Shown here: positions 8,414-16,018 of the stretch, in pieces
Layout: the number at the start of each line of letters is the position of its first letter
Position numbering within the stretch: position 1 is the stretch's first letter
Origin: Leptolyngbya sp. FACHB-60
GTDB taxonomy: Bacteria > Cyanobacteriota > Cyanobacteriia > Phormidesmidales > Phormidesmidaceae
Assembly (NCBI RefSeq): GCF_014695775.1
Contig: NZ_JACJOX010000032.1
Span: forward strand, 1-41,430
Length of the DNA stretch: 41,430 nucleotides
Reading direction: 5' to 3'
Position numbers and translations under genes: made by a program
The notes under the pieces: generated by a model
Told to the model about the DNA's origin: nothing
Databases searched by the model: none
What the model saw: the letters and a program-made list of their open reading frames with translations, nothing else

Positions 8414-9919
8414 ATGGCTGGATTGTGGTCCTTTAACGGCAGGCACAAAATCCTGCATATGACGTGGTTTGCATTCTTTTTGACATTTGTGGTTTGGTTT
8501 AACTTTGCCCCGTTGGCCACGGCCATTAAGGCAGATTTGGGGTTGAGCGACCCGCAAATGCGCACCATTGCCATCTGCAACGTGGCGCTGACGGTGCCTG
8601 CCCGCATCATTGTCGGCATGGTGCTCGATCGCTTTGGGCCACGCATTACCTACTCTTGTCTACTGATCTATACGGCGGTTCCGTGCCTAGCCTTTGCCCT
8701 GGCTCAAACCTTTGAGCAAATGGTCTACTCTCGCCTGGCGCTGAGCATTGTCGGCTGCGGCTTTGTGATCGGCATTCGCATGGTGGCCGAGTGGTTTGAA
8801 GACAACGAAATCGGCCTGGCCGAGGGCATCTACGGCGGCTGGGGCAACTTTGGCTCGGCTGGGGCAGCTTTTACGCTACCCTCGATCGCCGCGGCGCTGG
8901 GCTTTTTGACAGCGGGCCAGGTGAACTGGCGACTGGCGATCGCCCTCACCGGCATCGCCGCCGCCTGCTATGGCGTGGTCTATTACTTCAACGTCACCGA
9001 TACGCCGCCGGGCAAGGTCTACCAGCGCCCCCCCAGCAGCGCCGGGATGGAAGTTACCAGTCAGCGTGATTTTTGGCTTTTGCTGGCGACCAATATTCCC
9101 CTGGTGGGGGTGCTGGGGCTGATTGCCTGGCGTCTGACCAAGGTGGGCTTTATCGGCAGCCAGGCGTTGGTGGTGATCGGAGTGCTTTTAGTTGGGCTCT
9201 ACCTATTTCAGTCTTACAACATTTGGCGGGCCAACAAGCCGCTAATGACCGGCGCAAAGCGCTACCCTCCTGAGGAACGCTACAAGTTTTCCCAGGTGTT
9301 TAATCTCGAAATGGCCTACGTGGCCTGCTTTGGGTCTGAGCTGGCGGTGGTGTCGATGCTGCCTACCTACTTTGAGCGCGGCTTTGGGCTCACCGCCGCC
9401 GTTGCTGGTGCGGTAGCTGGCATGTATGCCTTTATGAACCTGGTAGCGAGGCCGGGCGGCGGTTTGATCTCCGACAAACTGGGCAGCCGCAAGCTGACTT
9501 TGGTGGTGACCATTGCGGGCACGGGCGTGGGCTACCTACTGTTCAGCATGTTTGGCCAGGGCATTCCGATTCTCTTTGTGGTGCTGATGACCATGGTGGC
9601 GTCGTTCTTTGTGATGGCTGCGGAGGGGGCCACCTACGCCATTGTGCCGCTGGTGAAGCCCCGCATTACTGGGCAGATTGCGGGCAATGTAGGGGCCTAC
9701 GGCAACGTCGGAGCAGTAGTTTATCTAACGGTGTATAGCCTCCTGCCCCAGGGTGTGGCGGGCGACAAGCTGTTCTTTCAAATGCTGGGCTGTGTGGCGT
9801 TGATCGTCGCCTTTTTGAATGCCTTCACCCTGAAGGAGGTGGTGGGTTCCCACGCCGAGCACGGGGTGCCGATACCCGCAGGCGTGGCGGTGGAGCAGGG
9901 CGATTCCCCTCGCCGGTAG
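8414..9919 (+). CDS. nrtP: Nitrate/nitrite permease of the major facilitator superfamily (NNP family)
   Basis: 501 residues with about 12 membrane spans. The start is FAFFLTFVVWFNFAPLATAIKADLGLS, as in NarK/NrtP proteins. Both nitrate-signature segments are present: GWGNFGSAGAAF around residue 142 in helix 5, and AGNVGAYGNVGAVVYL in helix 11. The substrate arginine of helix 2 is present in VPARIIVGMVLDRFG. Cyanobacterial NrtP is a single-protein, high-affinity nitrate/nitrite permease used in place of the NrtABCD ABC system. Here it stands alone, with no nirA or narB beside it. ATG start. A 23-bp-arm palindrome starts 18 bp after the stop. Confidence 0.9.
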   Translation: MAGLWSFNGRHKILHMTWFAFFLTFVVWFNFAPLATAIKADLGLSDPQMRTIAICNVALTVPARIIVGMVLDRFGPRITYSCLLIYTAVPCLAFALAQTFEQMVYSRLALSIVGCGFVIGIRMVAEWFEDNEIGLAEGIYGGWGNFGSAGAAFTLPSIAAALGFLTAGQVNWRLAIALTGIAAACYGVVYYFNVTDTPPGKVYQRPPSSAGMEVTSQRDFWLLLATNIPLVGVLGLIAWRLTKVGFIGSQALVVIGVLLVGLYLFQSYNIWRANKPLMTGAKRYPPEERYKFSQVFNLEMAYVACFGSELAVVSMLPTYFERGFGLTAAVAGAVAGMYAFMNLVARPGGGLISDKLGSRKLTLVVTIAGTGVGYLLFSMFGQGIPILFVVLMTMVASFFVMAAEGATYAIVPLVKPRITGQIAGNVGAYGNVGAVVYLTVYSLLPQGVAGDKLFFQMLGCVALIVAFLNAFTLKEVVGSHAEHGVPIPAGVAVEQGDSPRR

Positions 9920-9936
9920 TTTCTGTCTTAGCGAGC

Positions 9937-9990
9937 GTAGGGTGAATTGTTGCTGCCCACCAACCATTGGGCAGCAACAATTCACCCTAC
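9937..9990. repeat. Perfect inverted repeat, 23-bp arms, 8-nt loop
   Basis: Left arm 9937-9959 (starts GTAGGGTGAATTGTTG) and right arm 9968-9990 are exact reverse complements, separated by CCAACCAT. It can act as a terminator for nrtP, but there is no U-tract. The perfection of the arms and the GTAGGGTG edge point to a small dispersed palindromic element rather than an ordinary terminator. Confidence 0.85.
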
Positions 9991-10016
9991 CGCTGCTGAA
10001 TCAAATCATGAACCTC

Positions 10017-10044
10017 GTAGGGGCGCAGCACGCTACGCCCCTAC
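10017..10044. repeat. GTAGGGGCG palindromic repeat
   Basis: Arms GTAGGGGCG (10017-10025) and CGCCCCTAC (10036-10044) enclose CAGCACGCTA. From memory, GTAGGGGCGCAGCA-type palindromes are abundant dispersed repeats in filamentous cyanobacteria. It lies 26 bp after the larger palindrome, so the nrtP-clc gap holds two hairpins in a row. Confidence 0.75.
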
Positions 10045-10070
10045 CCAGCCTATATAGAAATTTTGAGGCG

Positions 10071-10109
10071 ATCGCACAGCATCCCTTCAGGGAATCGCAC
10101 AGCATCCCT
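10071..10109 (+). repeat. Two direct copies of a 16-bp unit
   Basis: ATCGCACAGCATCCCT occurs at 10071-10086 and 10094-10109 (period 23). The pair ends about 40 bp before the clc start, so it may lie in the clc leader or promoter. Confidence 0.7.
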
Positions 10110-10147
10110 GAGGAACCGCACCCTGTCCCATATTGTGAGGCCAGACC

Positions 10148-11503
10148 ATGACGGCATCTATGGATTTTGAGGACGCGACTGCTGAAGAGACCGCTCCCCG
10201 CGACCTCGACTATGCCCAAACCATGCTGGCTGCCGCCGCCATCGGCCTTGTGGGCGGCATCGTGGCCACCACCTATTACCTGGTGCTGGAGGGGTTTATG
10301 CACCTGGTGTGGCACACCCTGCCTGAAATGCTCGACCCCCTCTTTAGCGAAAGCTTTCCCGCCACCAACTATGTGTGGATTGCAGCCGGCGTGGGCGGTC
10401 TGCTGGTGGGGCTAACGCTGTATCTGATGGGTCTGCCCGGTGAGGTTTCTTTTGTGGTTGAAAAGGTGCACGACCCTGGTCGCATCGACATTAAGCAGAG
10501 CCCGGCGATGGTGGTGGCGTCGTTATTCTCAATTGTGGCAGGGGGCAGCGCCGGGCCGGAGGCTCCGCTGGTGCAGGTCAATGGCAGCGTCGGCGGCTGG
10601 ATGGCCCAAAAGCTGGGCCTCACCCTGCGCACCACGCGGATTTTCACCTTTTGTGGCATGGCAGCGGCGCTCGGAGCTTTCTTTGGTGCACCCCTAGGCG
10701 GTGCTCTATTTGCCCTAGAAATTCCCCATCGGCGGGGGCTGGAGTATTATGAAGCGCTGATTCCGGCGACTCTGGCAGCAATTCTCAGCTTTGTGGTGTT
10801 TCGCCTGACCACAGGGCTTTCTATTGGCGGCATGTATCACTTCACGTCGATACCACCGCTGACGCTGATAAATTTGGCAGAGGGGGCAGTGCTGGGAGCG
10901 ATCGGGGCGGCGGTGGCGGCGCTGTTTGTGCTGGTGTTTCGCACGGTGGGCTGGCTGACGCGGCCCCTGGAACACCGCACGATTTTGCTGGCTACCCTAG
11001 GCGGGCTTTCCATTGGCTTAATTGCTCTGGTGTTTCCCCAAACGCTGTTTTTTGGCGAGCGCGAAATCGAGACCATTATCAAAACCGGCTCGACCTTTGG
11101 CGTCACCATGCTGCTGCTGATTGGCCTAGCCAAAATGCTGGCAATTAGCTGCACGCTGCACTCGGGCTTTCGCGGTGGCTTTATCTTTCCGCTGTTTTAC
11201 ATTGGGGCGGCGGTGGGGCTGGCGATCGCTCTCGGCTTTCCGCAGGTGCACCCCACCATTGGCATGGTCTGCATGATGGCGGCGGTGAATGTGGCGATTA
11301 CCAAAACTCCAATCAGCACTACGGTGATTCTCAGCGTGCTGTCAGATACGGCGATGGTGCCGGTGATTGTGATTGCCAGCCTAACCAGCTTTTTGCTGAC
11401 GATTAACTTGAGTATGATTAAAACCCAGCGGGCTCGTCCGCTGCCTGGCGGCAGCGCTTACAACCCCGAGAGTGCCGCGCCACGGCTCCAACCTCAGGGA
11501 TAA
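10148..11503 (+). CDS. ClC-family chloride channel / H+-Cl- antiporter
   Basis: 451 residues, roughly 10-12 hydrophobic segments. The ion-path motifs of ClC proteins are recognisable: GSAGPEAPLVQ (about residue 133) holds the external gating glutamate, GAFFGAPLGGALFALE is the GxFxP-like segment, and RGGFIFPLFYIGAA is the third selectivity segment. There is no C-terminal CBS pair, so this is the short bacterial form. The internal proton glutamate cannot be assigned by eye, so channel versus antiporter is open. ATG start, with the direct-repeat pair just upstream. Confidence 0.88.
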   Translation: MTASMDFEDATAEETAPRDLDYAQTMLAAAAIGLVGGIVATTYYLVLEGFMHLVWHTLPEMLDPLFSESFPATNYVWIAAGVGGLLVGLTLYLMGLPGEVSFVVEKVHDPGRIDIKQSPAMVVASLFSIVAGGSAGPEAPLVQVNGSVGGWMAQKLGLTLRTTRIFTFCGMAAALGAFFGAPLGGALFALEIPHRRGLEYYEALIPATLAAILSFVVFRLTTGLSIGGMYHFTSIPPLTLINLAEGAVLGAIGAAVAALFVLVFRTVGWLTRPLEHRTILLATLGGLSIGLIALVFPQTLFFGEREIETIIKTGSTFGVTMLLLIGLAKMLAISCTLHSGFRGGFIFPLFYIGAAVGLAIALGFPQVHPTIGMVCMMAAVNVAITKTPISTTVILSVLSDTAMVPVIVIASLTSFLLTINLSMIKTQRARPLPGGSAYNPESAAPRLQPQG

Positions 11504-11580
11504 GCCGCTATTGCCCTAGGGTTCAAAGAAGCAATAAATAAGTTTCCTGGGGAATAGACTTTTTCAAGTTATCAGTTGTT

Positions 11581-11668
11581 GCCTAACGACCCCGCTCACC
11601 GGACACAGATAACTTTTGTACATCAACCGACCATGTTTCTACGTTCCGGTGCAGCGCGATTGTTCGAC
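11581..11668 (-). other. Integron attC-like site C (after alpha/beta hydrolase cassette)
   Basis: Read on the minus strand: R'' GTCGAAC (plus 11662-11668) and R' GTTAGGC (plus 11581-11587), the latter matching the consensus GTTRRRY. Inside them, arm CGCTGCACCGGA pairs with TCCGGTGAGCG over 11 bp with one unpaired G on the R'' side. An extrahelical base at that place is a hallmark of folded attC recombination substrates. The site lies 30 bp beyond the hydrolase stop in the orientation a cassette requires. Confidence 0.7.
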
Positions 11669-11697
11669 TGCTGGAGCAGTTGTATCTCTTTCACTCC

Positions 11698-12504
11698 TCA
11701 CTTCGATGCCACCCCCTCCAAAAACCGCATCACAGCTCGATTGAATGGCTCAGGAAATTCCATCCAGCAATTATGTCCACCACGTTCTAAGACTACCAAC
11801 TCAGCTTTTGGAATCTTGGCAGCAAGTTCCTCTGAAAATTCTATAGGAATGAAAATATCATCTCCACCAATCAACACTAGGGTCGGAACTGAGATTTGGC
11901 TGATTTGCGATCGCGTGTCATGCTCCATAAGCGCAGCAACTTGTCCGGCAAAACCGTGAGTGGATAGCGGATGAGGATGAGCGATCGCAAGATTGACTGA
12001 AACCGTCACCCTTTCGTCATCTTCAAAAAATTCGTTTGTGTAAACCCACAAAAAGCCTTCTCGTATGCGGGTTTCTAAAGATACATTTTCGTTAAGCATC
12101 CTCAACCAGGTCTGGACTAAATGTTTTGCTTTAGTGGGAAATTGGGCGGCGGTTGTGTTGAGTAACAGACTTTTCACTACTTCTGGATATTTCAGCGCAA
12201 TAATCTGGGCAATCATGCCACCCATTGAAAAGCCCAAAATATGAGCGTTGTCCACATTCAAAAACTTCAACAGGGCGACAGCATCATCCGCCATCATTTC
12301 GGTTGAGTAGTCCTCATTGGGAGCATCAGTTTGCCTAACACCGCGATTATCGAACACGACTACTTGATAATTCTGAGAAAAAACAGAAACTTGATTGAAC
12401 CATGTGCTGCTATCCATGCTCAATCCGTGAATCAAAACCATAGGTTCACCACTGCCGTGAACTTCATAGTACATCTCAATGTTGCCAATCCTGGTTCTAG
12501 GCAT
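11698..12504 (-). CDS. Alpha/beta hydrolase, probable integron cassette gene
   Basis: 268 residues from the chosen ATG. An in-frame ATG 51 bases upstream would add 17 basic residues, but homologues of this kind begin near MPRTRIGNIEMYYEVHG, and GGAAAAG lies just ahead of the chosen start. Oxyanion motif LIHGLSMDSSTW, nucleophile elbow GFSMGG, late acid in LVLIGGDDIFIP and final His in ERGGHNCW give a complete Ser-Asp-His triad. Substrate unknown; esterase, lactonase and C-C hydrolase are all possible. It reads in the same direction as the next two genes and is followed by attC-like site C. Base composition is more AT-rich than the flanking nrtP/clc genes, as expected for acquired DNA. Confidence 0.82.
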   Translation of the reverse strand: MPRTRIGNIEMYYEVHGSGEPMVLIHGLSMDSSTWFNQVSVFSQNYQVVVFDNRGVRQTDAPNEDYSTEMMADDAVALLKFLNVDNAHILGFSMGGMIAQIIALKYPEVVKSLLLNTTAAQFPTKAKHLVQTWLRMLNENVSLETRIREGFLWVYTNEFFEDDERVTVSVNLAIAHPHPLSTHGFAGQVAALMEHDTRSQISQISVPTLVLIGGDDIFIPIEFSEELAAKIPKAELVVLERGGHNCWMEFPEPFNRAVMRFLEGVASK

Positions 12505-12681
12505 TCTGCATCTTTTCCATTGCAGGACGACGTTCCTATTTTGCCTCATCAGCATCTCTGAATCGAGATTGAACGATTTTGGACAGAATTGCTAGTGATC
12601 ACCTCTCACCAAACAATCTTCAAACTACGCCCTAACCAAACAACTGAACGAAGCAATCGAACGCTCCCAATCACCCGCCGC

Positions 12682-12742
12682 AGATAACCTCAATTCTAAC
12701 CGATGAGCTCTCAACGGTCAGTGTGCATTGGGGTTGTTATGC
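12682..12742 (-). other. Integron attC-like site B (after methyltransferase cassette), weaker
   Basis: R'' GCATAAC (plus 12736-12742) contains the methyltransferase stop codon, exactly as at site A. The following AACCCCAATGCA pairs partly with ATTGAGG near the far end, and ACCG pairs with CGGT around a GAGCTC loop. The best R' is GTTATCT (plus 12682-12688). An alternative further on is GTTAGGG (plus 12630-12636), so the far boundary is uncertain. Confidence 0.5.
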
Positions 12743-13423
12743 CGCTGCTGGCTTCTCCCAAACCACTGAATAACGCCAGAACAAATGTTTCCTGACTTTT
12801 GCTCCTCTTAATATACTTGTGTAAATTCGTCGTGCTTGGGAAATACTGAGGTATTCATCTGTACGGAGATGCTCTCTTATAGCAGCGGCAGCTTCAGGCG
12901 ATTGCTGAATATGGCTATTCTTGAATGCCTGAAATAACCAATTCAAGGGAACTGCAACGAAATCACTTATCTTATCTCGCCAGTTCTCATGTTCAAGCAA
13001 ATCCAAAATTATCAATCTGCCACCAGGATTTAAAGCAGCTTTGAGATCGGGTAATAAAGTTTCAATCGGCACATGATGAAGGGTAGCGATAGACACGATC
13101 GCATCAAATTGTTCGGCTGTTGATTCCCACTGCATGACATCGGCAACTTGAAAATCAATATTCGAGAACTGTCTTGAACGTTGCCTCGCAACCTCAATCA
13201 TATTGGGAGATAAGTCAGTCGCAATGACCTTTTCAAAACGTTTCGACAGAAGACGTGAAAACTCACCTGTTCCACAACCAACATCAAGAGCAACTTGGCG
13301 TTGAACTGGCAAATGTTTGAGTAAGAAGCTGTGATAATGGTTATTGTGATCCCACCCCTCTTGGTCATGTAGAGCAATGCGATCAAAATCATTCTGTATC
13401 TTCTGCTTCAGGCTCTCATTCAT
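12737..13423 (-). CDS. Class I SAM-dependent methyltransferase, probable integron cassette gene
   Basis: 228 residues. Motif I is VALDVGCGTGEFSRLLSKRF (about residues 40-59), with the acidic end of strand 2 at VIATDLSPNMIEVA and motif IV-like VSIATLHHVP. These bind S-adenosylmethionine. The acceptor is not identifiable. The small C-terminal region (YTSILRGAKVRKHLFWRYS) resembles UbiE/Methyltransf_11 proteins. The TAA stop lies inside the GCATAAC core of attC-like site B. ATG start. The AT-rich codon use is shared with its two cassette neighbours. Confidence 0.85.
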   Translation of the reverse strand: MNESLKQKIQNDFDRIALHDQEGWDHNNHYHSFLLKHLPVQRQVALDVGCGTGEFSRLLSKRFEKVIATDLSPNMIEVARQRSRQFSNIDFQVADVMQWESTAEQFDAIVSIATLHHVPIETLLPDLKAALNPGGRLIILDLLEHENWRDKISDFVAVPLNWLFQAFKNSHIQQSPEAAAAIREHLRTDEYLSISQARRIYTSILRGAKVRKHLFWRYSVVWEKPAAA

Positions 13424-13541
13424 ACCGATTCATGATTCGATAGTTCAACACTGAGTTATTCCTCCACTGACAACCTCAAGATAACTTAACCTTGAACACT
13501 GACAAACAAGCTTCAAGAACCGTCCCCGGCGAGAGCTTACG

Positions 13542-13628
13542 GCATAACGTTCCCGACCAGCGGCGGTAGATCACTTCGAACTTAGCACTAGTGGCTCTCG
13601 TCCGTCCGCTGCGTTGGGGTTGTTATGC
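13542..13628 (-). other. Integron attC-like site A (after S51 peptidase cassette)
   Basis: 87-bp site on the minus strand. R'' GCATAAC (plus 13622-13628) and R' GTTATGC (plus 13542-13548) are perfect complements. Between them CCCAACGCAGCGG pairs with CCGCTGGTCGGG (one mismatch and one extrahelical base on the R'' side), leaving a central spacer of about 40 nt. The S51 stop codon TAA is inside R''. This is the clearest of the three sites. Confidence 0.75.
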
Positions 13629-14267
13629 GCCACTAGTGGATCTAAGCAAAGTAGGTTGACCAAATAGATGAACTTGGTTATTGAGAATGACTATACCCTC
13701 TTCGTCATTACATAGGTAAGTGTCATAGTTTCGTTGTATCACAAGCTGGTGCGCTCTATGGAGTTCTGTCTGTTGCTTTGTTGCATGGGGTACAAACATG
13801 AAGTTGACTAAGCCAAACGATGAGAAATCGCCAAGTCCGACGTGGTTTACGTCGCCACAAAGGGCTGCGGATTCTATCGTTGGGGTAAGAAGCATTGCAC
13901 CAGCGCTAATCCCAATGAAGACACCACCCGATTGAGCGAACTTGATCATTTTTTCGCCTAAACCACGAGACTTCAGTGAATGAAGAAATCGGTAAGTGTT
14001 ACCTCCAGATAGATGAACAATCGGTTTGCTGAGCACCCTATCCATTAGAGTTTCATCAAAGCCACTCTCAAAATCAATGTAGGTATCAAGATTGACCCCT
14101 ATGGATTTATAGCCATCTTGAGCCTTATTGAAAAAGTACCGCTCAGCGTCTGGCTGAGATGCTATGAAAGCTGCCGAAGTATCTTTAAAGGAAAGCGATT
14201 CAACAAGAAACTTAACCGCTGTAGCACTGCTTTCAGTTTCCTGAGTACTAAGAAGGGCTAATTTCAT
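13623..14267 (-). CDS. Peptidase S51-like (type 1 glutamine amidotransferase-like) protein, probable integron cassette gene
   Basis: 214 residues. Ser nucleophile elbow in GGVFIGISAGAMLL (about residue 122) and preceding HLSGGNTYRFL match the dipeptidase E/cyanophycinase-like S51 fold. A candidate catalytic His lies in NFMFVPHATKQQ. S51 members hydrolyse Asp-containing dipeptides, but the substrate here is unknown. ATG start only 30 bases inside the putative cassette boundary (GTTATGC at plus 14292-14298), a typical cassette leader length. It would be the first gene of the array in reading order. Confidence 0.82.
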   Translation of the reverse strand: MKLALLSTQETESSATAVKFLVESLSFKDTSAAFIASQPDAERYFFNKAQDGYKSIGVNLDTYIDFESGFDETLMDRVLSKPIVHLSGGNTYRFLHSLKSRGLGEKMIKFAQSGGVFIGISAGAMLLTPTIESAALCGDVNHVGLGDFSSFGLVNFMFVPHATKQQTELHRAHQLVIQRNYDTYLCNDEEGIVILNNQVHLFGQPTLLRSTSGA

Positions 14268-14291
14268 TCACGTATTACCTTAACGCTTGTT

Positions 14292-14298
14292 GCATAAC
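14292..14298 (-). other. Putative first boundary of the cassette array (GTTATGC core)
   Basis: On the minus strand ACAAGTTATGC precedes the S51 gene. The core equals the R' of site A. The bases before it (AACAA) recall the end of attI1, AAACAAAGTTAGGC, so this may be an attI-like end or the remnant of an upstream attC. Confidence 0.35.
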
Positions 14299-14316
14299 TT
14301 GTTATTAGAGGGAAAT

Positions 14317-14390
14317 TTTCCACCTAATACGCTCATACGGCAAATTAGGTGGAAATCTGTCAGCCTAATTCCCCTATAGGGGTGATTAGG
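14317..14390. repeat. Two tandem palindromes with alternating CCTAAT/ATTAGG words
   Basis: First hairpin: 12-bp perfect arms 14317-14328 (ends CCACCTAAT) and 14344-14355 (starts ATTAGGTGG). Second: CCTAAT, then the perfect palindrome CCCCTATAGGGG at 14371-14382, then ATTAGG. It lies upstream (minus-strand sense) of the cassette array and between divergent genes. A regulator-binding region or recombination-site accessory sequence are both possible. Confidence 0.65.
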
Positions 14391-14691
14391 TAGAAATAAT
14401 CAGTATAACTACCCCTCTATTGAAGACTGCAATTTTTCGACTTTCCTTTACAGATTGGCTCTCCTCAACGGCTGAAGGAGAGCTTTTGTACAGTATTCTC
14501 TTTTCTTAAGCCGCTTAAATAGACCGGTCACCACGCGGAAGGCTTACGTAGAGAGCTTACGCTAGGATTCTTGATGAAGACCAGCACAAGGTCGGTAAGC
14601 AGAGGGCTGGGACACCGCTATCTACCCCATTTTCCTGGAACTTCTGACGGCTTAAACGCATCACTTCACTTGACCAATCCAGAAAACAACT

Positions 14692-15756
14692 GTGACGCGT
14701 CGACCTACACTATTTCTCTCACGATTTTTACTCGGTTTATGGATTGTATTGGCCGCAACATTTCTATGGTTGCTCATTCCCAACGCCCCTGATGTACCGG
14801 ACAACGCCCCCTTTGCCGGAGTATCTATCCAGACCGAACAGAATGTGCCCCTTCACTTGCCCAATCGGGGCTTTCGCTGCACCGAGACGGAGCAGGAGTT
14901 TCAATGCCAGATTGATATCCAAGACCAGTTGCTGACGCTCAACCTGACCAAAGGGCAGGGGTATCCCTACGACTTAAGCAACTGTCGCGCATCCTACGGC
15001 AGGCAGGCAGTTGGTTGTCGGGAGTCGGGACAGAATTATGCGCCTACCCTGGCAAAAATGTACGAAATTACGAACTTGAATTTGAGCCCGCAACAAATTC
15101 AGACAGTTCGACAAACCTATTGGGGCATCAATACCCTGATGCAGTTGGGTGAAGTGCGGCTGACCTGGATCAGCGCAGGACTTGCCATAACCGCAGGGAT
15201 AAGTGCAGCCTTTTTCACCTGGCTTCACCCTGAATTTTGGAGCAAGGGATTTGTTAGCTTTGCCTGTGGATTTGGGGTGTATCAGTTAGTTGAAAGGTTC
15301 CTCAGTGGTGTGCCCTTTGATGTAGTTACTCCCTATGGGCTCACGCCAGAGGACTGGATTAGGGTTATTCGGGGAGGCGCGATCGCCGTTGGTATTGCCA
15401 CAATGCTGGTTACAGCCCTCTTGCTATGGCGTCGAGTAAATCGCTTCAGCCGGGTTTTAATTAGCCTGGTTATAGGTGCCGGAATCTTTAGTCTCGCCTT
15501 GTGGTCATTCGGTTGGATTGGCTATGTGTTTCCTCTGTTTGATTGGGCAAATCAGTTTCTACCGCAAGGGCATCTATTGGCGTTGTTTTTTATAGTCATT
15601 TCGGTACTGGTAGCGATCGCAGCTGTAATTCTGATCTGGACATACACAAACTTATCCATCCGAAAATTTCTCTGTCTTGGCAGCGGTTTTGGTGCGATCG
15701 CCTTAGCGTCCAATCTATTCATGTATCTTCTGCTCGATTTAGGGTATATAGACTAA
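14692..15756 (+). CDS. Hypothetical multi-span membrane protein
   Basis: 354 residues from a GTG start with no strong RBS. One N-terminal span (FLSRFLLGLWIVLAATFLWLL) is followed by an extracytoplasmic domain of ~140 residues holding three or four cysteines (FRCTETEQEFQCQ, NCRASYG, GCRES) that could form disulfides. Then come five or six hydrophobic segments to the C-terminus, ending LFMYLLLDLGYID. No family recognised. GC content is lower than in the hopanoid genes. Nothing in the neighbourhood suggests a partner. Confidence 0.7.
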   Translation: MTRRPTLFLSRFLLGLWIVLAATFLWLLIPNAPDVPDNAPFAGVSIQTEQNVPLHLPNRGFRCTETEQEFQCQIDIQDQLLTLNLTKGQGYPYDLSNCRASYGRQAVGCRESGQNYAPTLAKMYEITNLNLSPQQIQTVRQTYWGINTLMQLGEVRLTWISAGLAITAGISAAFFTWLHPEFWSKGFVSFACGFGVYQLVERFLSGVPFDVVTPYGLTPEDWIRVIRGGAIAVGIATMLVTALLLWRRVNRFSRVLISLVIGAGIFSLALWSFGWIGYVFPLFDWANQFLPQGHLLALFFIVISVLVAIAAVILIWTYTNLSIRKFLCLGSGFGAIALASNLFMYLLLDLGYID

Positions 15757-15875
15757 AAAGTAATAGTTAGATCACTAGTCGCTTATACAATACAACTTTG
15801 CACTAAACCTGTTGAATGCTGCAGCGCGTCGTCGCCATCGCTCTATACCATTTGATGGACGAGCAAGTCGTTTGA

Positions 15876-15902
15876 GGGTAAGGGGGTATCCCCCAAGTAC
15901 CC
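15876..15902. repeat. Strong GC hairpin between membrane protein and cphA2-like gene
   Basis: GGGGGTATCCCCC is enclosed by an outer GGGTA/TACCC pair, giving a two-tier stem. It lies 120 bp after the membrane-protein stop and 117 bp before the cphA2-like start. No U-tract, so it is not called a terminator. Confidence 0.6.
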
Positions 15903-16018
15903 TTTGCGACATGGAATAGGGCTTTTGAAGCACCGTTTACGGCTTTCTCATGCTTGCGGTACAGGATCGGGAAAGGGAACTCTGCCTAAAATAGGGCGTA
16001 TTTGCTTTGGAGGAGAAG

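Noticed and set aside
9942..10151. Two small ORFs both beginning MNCCCP
   Set aside because: Both arise from the two arms of the 23-bp palindrome read in opposite directions; they are not genes.
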